64,000 nt of DNA from Linepithema humile. Taxonomy: Eukaryota > Arthropoda > Insecta > Hymenoptera > Formicidae. Below the pieces are notes generated by a model. It was not told the origin of the DNA, did not search any database, and saw only the letters and a program-made list of their open reading frames with translations. The stretch covers positions 12,231,426 to 12,295,425 of the forward strand of contig NC_090130.1 of NCBI RefSeq assembly GCF_040581485.1, in the 5' to 3' direction. How positions within the stretch are numbered: position 1 is the stretch's first letter; every line of letters starts with the position of its first letter. Below are positions 23,101 through 32,100 of the stretch, in pieces. A program made the position numbers and the translations under genes.

Positions 23101-26100
23101 TTTTATTCGTAAAAATAAATGTTTTCTCGCATAATTTTTCTTAAAGATTTTTCTTCCTCCTAACTTACTTTCCCGTATAAAACCCTCATTTTTTCCGAGA
23201 AAAAAAAGCGTTTCATCGCGCGAAGTAGCGTTTCCACTCTTGGACGCTGGCGCGAGCAATTTCGGTGGTTGCGCTTGTCCAGCGTCTCCGCGGACCGAAT
23301 CAGCTTGTTCGAGTCCGCGAGTTGTACGCTAGCGCGGTTGCGCTTGTCCAGCGTCTCCGCGGACCGAATCAGCTTGTTCGAGTCCGCGAGTTGTACGCTA
23401 GCGCGAGCAAGCGGTCGCCGCCGCCGCCGCCGCCGCCGCTGCCGTCAGTGGGCAGTAAGCTTATCGCGTCATAGTGTTTCGCTGATTTTTTTCGTTTATG
23501 AAGGCGCGAGCGAACGGCGAAGAGTTCATTTCGCAAGATGGACATACGCTGGAAACATCCTTGGACGTCTATCGTCAGCGGTCCCACTGGATGCGGCAAA
23601 ACGGTCTTTGTAAAAACTTTTCTCAAATATCTATCCGAAATGGCCGATGTTTCTTTCCAAAGAGTTTTATTTTATTACGCCGAATGGCAGGATGCTTATC
23701 GACAACTTCAATACGCGTTTGAGAAAAAAGAAAGGAACGCTGCGGGAAAAATAAAGAAAAATGCAATCGAGTTTCGCGAGGGGTTGCCACAAGCGCATGA
23801 TTATTCCCACGATCCTCTCACACCAAAGTTGGTGATAATCGACGATCTTATGAGAGAATCATCCTCGTGCGACGTCATCGTGGATCTTTTTACAAAGGGT
23901 AGTCACCATAAGAATCTCAGCGTTATACTTATCACGCAAAATCTATTTCACCAGGGACGCTGTCAGCGCGACATATCGCTTAATACCAATTACATCGTCG
24001 TCTTCAAGAACCCGCGCGATCGCGCTCAAATTCGTCATCTCGCGCGACAGGTGTACCCCGATGACCCAAAGTTTCTAGAAGAAGCATACTTTGACGCAAC
24101 CTCGCGCCCCCACGGATATTTATTACTCGATCTGAAACAATCGACTCCGGACAAATATCGATTTCGGACAAGCATCTTTCCCGACGATGCGTTGCGTTAC
24201 GTCTACGTACCGCGCAGATCCAGCGTATAAAAAGTATGCACCATCGCTCGCGAGACGACAGTTGCGAGTGACTTTCTCACGATGAAAGTAGCGGCGTCGG
24301 ACGCTGCAACGAAAACCGCTAGACGTTCGATCGGAAAGAGAAACGTTTGTCTTCTAGAGGCGCTGTGTCATCTGAACAAAAATCAACGCAGCTCCTTCCT
24401 GCGAACCGCGGACGAAAAATTTATTCGCTGTATTTGCGAATGCGTTTTCAACACGCTCAATGGTAACGTTGCGCTCGAACGACGCGAAAAAAATCGTCTG
24501 AGCAAATACAAAACGACGCTACGTCGTATCGCGTCAAAGCGCGGAAATTGGAAGAATAAAAGAAAGCTATTGGTACAACGAGGTGGATTCTTATCCTATA
24601 TTATCGTTCCTCTATTAGAGGCCTTATTTTCGCGAATCATAGACAAGGTGACGGCTTAAAACACAAGAGAGAAAATAATATCGAGTGTTATGAAAAGGGC
24701 GAAAAAAATGGTTTTAATTTCTACGGAAAATCTCGAGAGAATGCAGCGTCAATTGCATCAACCGACTACCGACTACGGCGCACCGCTCGTGGAAAACACA
24801 CCGGACGAAAGCGTTAATAATAATAATAATAATAATTATAATTCCGTACGAACACCCGGAACCGCTCTATCCAGACTCGATGCGGAGATGAGTCGAATTC
24901 TTAATTCGCCCTATCCGAACGACGAAGCCGAGAGATGGAAGATGTACAAAGAGGCTCTTTGGCGATATCTTCACTTTGTACGAGTAGCACACGGACGACG
25001 AAATCAAGACGCGCGTAACGCCGAGGAAGAAGAAGAGGAAGAAGACGCGATGGACACTCGCGAAGAAGAAGTACCGCCGAGCGATCTCTCATTCGCTCCG
25101 GGCTCTAGTCGTGCGAGAAGCCTCCCGAAAGAACACGACGCGAGTCTCGGGGTGATGAAAAGCGTCGAAAGAATAGTGGAAAGCGTACCGAAATCTTACC
25201 GTGCCGAAGCTCGCTTACTGACGAAACGCTTGCTCGATAAAGCATCGTCGACTAGAATTAACTGGGACGAGTACGGAGTCGTGACCATAGACGGTAACGT
25301 CGTAAAAGATTCAAATATCTCAGACCTGATAAACGAGGCGATGCGCGATAGAAAAACCGTGAAAGCCGCGGGAAGAGTTCAGTTCGCGCGATTACTTCAC
25401 GACTTGAACATTCCCTCCGCACTAGTGAGAAATAAAAAATTATTAACAGCCGGTTCTTCGCAAAATATCGCGAAACTTACCGGTCCTGCGGCGAGTTCCA
25501 CTCCTCAGAGAAACACGGATTCTCCACCAGCGAGACGCCTGTTCGAATGGAGTAAATTGGAATGATGGCTCTTGAAAAATTGTACTACGATCCCGCGCAT
25601 TATGCCGGCTATTCGGCTGTCGATAATCTGTTTCGCGCGGCGAATTTGCCCCGTAACAATGTCGAGCGATGGCTCGAAGCGCAAGACGCCTACACGCTGC
25701 ATCGTCCATTGCGACGGAAATTTCCGCGAATGCATTACAACGTAACGAATATCGACGATCTGTGGGAGGCAGATTTGATCGAACTCCGAAATCTCAAAAG
25801 TTACAACGAGGGATATTCGTATTTACTCGTGATTATCGATGTACTTAGTAAATACGTCTGGGTAGAACCATTGCGCGACAAAACGAGTAATTCCGTAATG
25901 AGAGCTTTTCAGAACGTGCTCTCGAGAAGTAACGGACGCGCGCCCGTATACCTACAAACGGACAAGGGTAAAGAATTTGTCGGGCGATCGCTACAAAAGT
26001 TTTTGGAAGAAAATGACATTCGTTTTCGCGTAGCCCGCAATCCGGATGTCAAAGCAGCCATCGTCGAGCGCTTCAACAGAACGTTGAAAGAACGAATGTG

Positions 26101-29100
26101 GCGTTATTTTACGCATAAAAATACACGACGCTACATCGATGTTTTGCAGAATATCGTAAACGCCTATAATCACACCCGTCATTCGAGCACCAGAATGCAA
26201 CCGTATGCTGTTACGAGAGAAAATGCGCGTATCGCGTGTGAAAATATAACGCGCCGATGGAGGAGCAACGGCGAAGCGAACGAAAAACGCCGAAAGGCTA
26301 AATACCACGTCGGTGATCACGTTCGTATCAGTAGAGCAAAGGTCGTCTTCGAGAAAAGATACGAGGCGCGGTGGAGTGAGGAGATATTTCGAATTCATCG
26401 CATACTCGATTGGCGAAAACCACGTGTGTACGAGCTGAGCGATTTAGCGGGAGAAGTCATAGACGGTATTTTTTACGAACAAGAATTGGCTCGGGTTGAG
26501 AAAAACTTGCAGGAGGAGGAGTTTATCGTCGACCGTGTGATAAGAAGCCGGGGTCGCGGTAATAATAAGCAGGTGCTGGTTAGCTGGCGTGGTTATCCCA
26601 GTAAGTTTGATTCTTGGATCCCTGCTTCGAGTTTAACCCCGCTTGTTCAAAATGAGGACGGATCAATTTCTCTTGATTCTTCCCAGCAATAGCAGTATGC
26701 GTTATTTTCCGCACAATGCAACCACTTCCTTCACCACGGAATTACCTCAACCTATACACTTACACGGCGAATAGGAAGTCGCGCTTAACGAGATCCAATT
26801 TCCCACTACTTTTTTACACATAAACCACGTTGAAAATGTCATTAGATTCGTCGATATTGAAAATGGACACGAGACGAGGAAAAACGGGGCGCCGTTAACG
26901 TCGACGGAAGGCGTAATACCGAATGGTATTTACAAAAATATCGAGGAACTTATCTCCGCTATTAATTCGTCTTGCAAAGATGCGAATTCGCATATTAACT
27001 TGAAACTAGAAGACGCTAGCGGCGGTAAAATCTTGTTCAACATTACATGCGATGAAAATAAATGCAATCTGATTCATCATATGAACGTTTCCGATAATCT
27101 ACTACGAATACTCGGCTGCGGCGGGGCCATACCAACGCCTAACAATCGCCTACAAACCACACATTATACCACGCTCACTGCGACTAAACCTAATTTCAAA
27201 GATATTTTTACAGCGCCTTTTATTAAACTCGGGTTTAAAACGGAACAAGGAGTGCGCGCTGGAAGTTTCTATACCGTCGAACCGCACGGATTGCTGCGCG
27301 GTATTCCCGATAAACTCTTTGTTTATTGCGATATTTGCGAACCTTATATAACCGGCGATGTGCAAACTCCACTTCTTCGAATAGTACCGGTCGAGCTGCA
27401 ACATTACGGACATTATTACGCGTACGGCGCGAATCAAGTGAAACATTTCTCCGTCCCGCATTATATCCCATTACGACAAACGTATTTCCGCAGGATTGAA
27501 ATAGATATAAAAGATCAATTCGGAAAAAGAATACCATTCCAATCGGGAACGCTAACGGTGACGTTGCACTTTAGACGTTTCCAGTAAGAAAAAATCAGTC
27601 GGAAAAGCTGCTCGCTATGGCTAGACCGGAGGACCACGAATATTACGATAGCGGAGGTAGGAGCGGAGGAATCACGAGGGTTTTCGTCGGAGCACCCTAT
27701 CAACGAGGACACGGAATCGGTAGTTTTCTCGGAGGATTATTCAGGAGGGTGCTTCCTTATCTGAGTAAAGGTGTACGAGCGGTTGGTAAAGAAGCTTTAC
27801 GAGCCGGCGTTAACGTGATGGAGGATGTCGAAAATAATACGCCGTTCAAGGAGGCGGTCAAATCTCGTCTCAAGGAATCGAGCGGAAATCTCAAAAGAAA
27901 AGCCAAAGAAAAAATAACTAGCTTGATGAAGGGAACAGGTTATAAAGTATCCGCGAAAACAGCTGCGCTTCAGTTTCCTTTTTTCAGTCACGTAAGACGC
28001 AACGCTGCTTCTAAGCGCCGTCGTCGTCAGACGAACAAAAAGAAATCGTCGAAGAATAGCAACGCGCGAAGAAAAATCACGAACAAAAAAAGGGCAACGA
28101 AGAAAATACGCACGGCAGGTAGAAAGACCAACAACAAAAAAAAGCCATCCACAGGACGCTGCCGTCGAGTCAAGAAACGCAGTGTAGCCGACATATTCTC
28201 TTAATCGACGTGTGAATTAGGAATTTACGGAGCATGTCCTTTCTTCATACACATTCAAACGAGTGCTTAAAGAGTGAACTCGATCTCTTTTCTTTACCGC
28301 CTACACAAACCAGCATCGAGAGATCGCAATGGATTTATTACAAACCCGTAACGTCGCTCGCGGACGACGCGCCTATAGAATTCGTCATACCCGGCCATGG
28401 GGAAGATTATCTAGATCTCACACACACCATGTTGAGTCTTCGAGTACGCGTAGAATCTTCCCCCCTAGCAGGAGGCGGTACCGCCGCTGGCACCCCCGAG
28501 TTCAAAGTAGGCCCTGTAAATCATTTACTGCATTCCATGTTCAACCAAATCGACATATATTTCAATCAAAAACTCGTGTCACCCCCAAACAACGCTTACG
28601 CGTATCGGGCTTACATCGAGGCGTTATTAAATTATTCTTCACCCGCAAAAAACTCCCATCTGACCTCCTGCTTGTGGGACGCGGATACCCCGGGCTTAAT
28701 GGACGCTCTCCTAGAGTCGCAAGCCACGAATCAGGCACTCGTGAGACGCTCGCGTTACATTCGAGACGGACAGGCGTTAGATCTCATAGGGCATCTTCAC
28801 TGCGACGTTTTCAATCAGGATAAATTCCTAATCAACGGGGTGGAAGTTAGAATGAGGCTCGTTCGCTCGAAAGATTCGTTTTGCCTCATGGAATCTAATT
28901 CGGTGTCAAAAATACGTCTTCTAGACGCTAGTCTGCTCGTTAGAAGAGCAAAGATAAGCCCCGGTGTGTTACTCTCGCACGCGAGAATGTTGAGTAAAAC
29001 CACCGCCAAATATCCTCTCACAAAAGTCGAGGTTAAAACATTTACGATTCACGCCGGACTCGTAGGAGAATCGATAGATAATGTAATACTCGGACAACTG

Positions 29101-32100
29101 CCGAAACGTGTAATAGTCGGCTTTGTCGATAACAGAGCGTTTAATGGCGATAGAAAATTGAATCCGTTTAATTTCAAAAACTACGGTATAAATTTCTTTT
29201 CTCTGTATGCCGATGGTATGCAAATTCCCAGTAGGCCGTTACAACCGAACTTCTCGAAAGACGAAAACCTTTACGTCGAAGCCTACCACACGCTCTTCTC
29301 GGGAACCGGCATTCACTTTTTGAACGAGGGAAATTCTATAAGTAGAGAGGATTATGCCCAGGGCTACACTCTTTTCGCTTTTGATCTTACCCCCGACTTG
29401 TCCGCTCATTGCGCCGGACATTGGAATCTCGCGAAACATGGTAGTTTGCGATTAGAAGTGAAATTTGATAAGGCGCTTACCACGACCGTTAATTGTATCG
29501 TTTATGCTGAGTTCGACAATATTCTAGAAATAGACTCCTCTCGACAAGTTATCGTCGATTTTGGCGGTTAGGTTTTTATAACGTCAAACCCCCCACCTCT
29601 ACTACTACTACTACGTACATTTTTCCCTAACGTCTGTTTTCTTAAATGACGTGTAAAGCAACGGAAAGAGATTCAGTTTTGTTCGAGACGCGAACGGCGT
29701 CGCTTCGTTTGAAAAGAAAAAGCGAGTACTTGGACATAACCATGGATATAGTCATCGATATACAGGGTTTCCGCGATGCCGACGAGAAGTTTATTCCGAA
29801 AGAAGTGGCTGTTGTCGCGCTTAACTCCGCAATCATCGGACACTGGATTATGACGCCTCCCTATCCCTTTGACGATTTACCTGAAAAATCGAGACGAGAA
29901 AACAACTGACTTTCGCGAAATTATCACGGAATCGAGTGGTTCGATGGCGAAACCGATCTTAAATGTTTCGTAATACAGCTGCGAGAAATAACACGTCGAG
30001 TGCGCTACATCTATAGCAGGGGGCAAGAAAAGGCCCGCTATCTGAGGCGTCTACTTTCCAGAAACGTATATAATTTAGAAGGAATTTCTCCGGCGTTTAA
30101 AAATTTGCCGGAAGACAAAGAGAGCGGACATCGGTGCTCTCACCACGGTTTTCGATTTTGCTCTACAGACAAATTTCTTTGCGCGTTACGCAACGCCGGC
30201 AAATTGAAACGTTGGATAGGCGCTCAAAACACCAGCAGTGAGTGTAGCATCGTTTCGAGCTGCGATGATCTTTCTCGTGAAAATTGGAGCATAAGCGAAA
30301 AAGCTGACAGCGGCGTTTTTATGAAAAAGAATAAAAATCTCGATATAATTCGCAATATCGAGGCGTGGCGTACGGAAAAAAAAGAAGAAGAAGAAGACAA
30401 GAATCAATCACGTAATTACATTGCAAAAGATATATCGTGTGTGAAGAAAGAAGAATATCCTACCGATAGCAACGCTCAACAAACCATCTCCGCACAATCA
30501 TTCGAGAACGTCTACTCTACGCGTAAGGAGATAAACCCCTGCGACTCTACTATACAAATAATTCCTCGCGCACGAGCACCGTCTTGTTACGCGACAAATG
30601 AACTCGTTGGAAATCTTACACGCGTTGCGTCGTCTCAATGTCAGATATGTGGGAGTCTATCCTGCCGACAGACTACCGAGGGTGTGGACGAGGTCGACAG
30701 CCATTGTCGCTAATACAGACGAGCATGATCGCCCCGGAAGACACTGGGTCGCCTTCTACATCGACGAGCACGGTACCGGCACATATTTCGATAGTTACGG
30801 AATCCCGCCACACTCGGATCAACGATTTCATCTGCGACTTCGACGAAATTCCACCATGTATCGATGGAACACCGTGCAGCTACAAGGATTTTTTTCGCAA
30901 ACATGCGGCCAATATTGTTGCGTGTTTCTTTACTATTTGTCTCTTGGTTACAACCTTGAGCAATTTCTTCGTCTTTTCACCGATGATTATAACCAAAACG
31001 ACAGACTGATAGTATGCTTATATCGCAAAATTTTTCATTGTAAAAAAAATGAGCAAACGAAAGTACGTACAAGTACTTGTTGTAATATTCAACGATGTAT
31101 TTTTAAAAATTTCAAATAAAACATTTTATTTTATATATTTAACATTTCTCGATGCATGCTTTGAAATAATATTTGTAATTCATACATTAATGTATACTTT
31201 TATCATTTATAATTAAATTTGATTCTATTGAAAATCATAAAATGTATAAACTTTATTTTGTCAGTTCAATTATGTATTCTTAAGAAAAAATTCCAAATAA
31301 ACGATTTTGTATTCCATTTCTCGTGTTTGTTTCCTTCCTCTTTTCGCATGTTCCTGCACTCGACAATCCTTACAGCGCGCTCAATCCGCGGGGTGGCTCA
31401 TTCCGTTCACGAGATATCGCTGCCACCTTAACCAGCATGCCGAATATCAGACTAAAAGTCGTCCGATCATTCGTCGCTGCGTTCTTTTGTTCGCTATACC
31501 GGCGCACGCTCTATACCGTTTGCACCCCCTTAGCCGTCATCTCGTCGAATATCGGTCTAGCAGAATCCACCGTTTGACTCCGTCGTTCTTTTGTTCTCCC
31601 ATACTTGCCCGCTCACAGGTCGTAGTTCTATCATCCCCCGCTCGACACCTTGGCGATGTTTGTTTACATTTCCCATACCTGCCAGAGAGTCCGGGGTACC
31701 TCATATAGACGCGGCCCCACCATAAATACGCTCCTTCACGAGGCGACTGTGTGACGTCGTTTGTTTTGACGCCCCATACCTGCCAGAGAGTACGGGGTAC
31801 CTCATGTAGACGCGGCCCCACCATAAATACGACCCTTCGCGAGGCGACTGTGTGACGTCGTTTGTTTTGACGTCCCATACCTGCCAGAGAGTCCGGGGTA
31901 CCTCATGTAGACGCGGCTCCACCATAAATACGTCCCTTCCCTTCACGGACTAGAGGCGACTGTGTGACGTCGTTTGTTTTGATGTCCCATACCTGCCTGA
32001 GAGTCCGGGGTACCTCATGTAGACGCGGCTTTACCATAAATACGCCCCTTCCCTTCACGGACTAGAGGCGACTGTGTGACGTCGTTTGTTTTGATACCCC

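Noticed and set aside
28329..28823. Arg-rich 164-residue frame inside the major capsid gene
   Set aside because: It overlaps the capsid frame throughout and has the composition of an out-of-frame reading.
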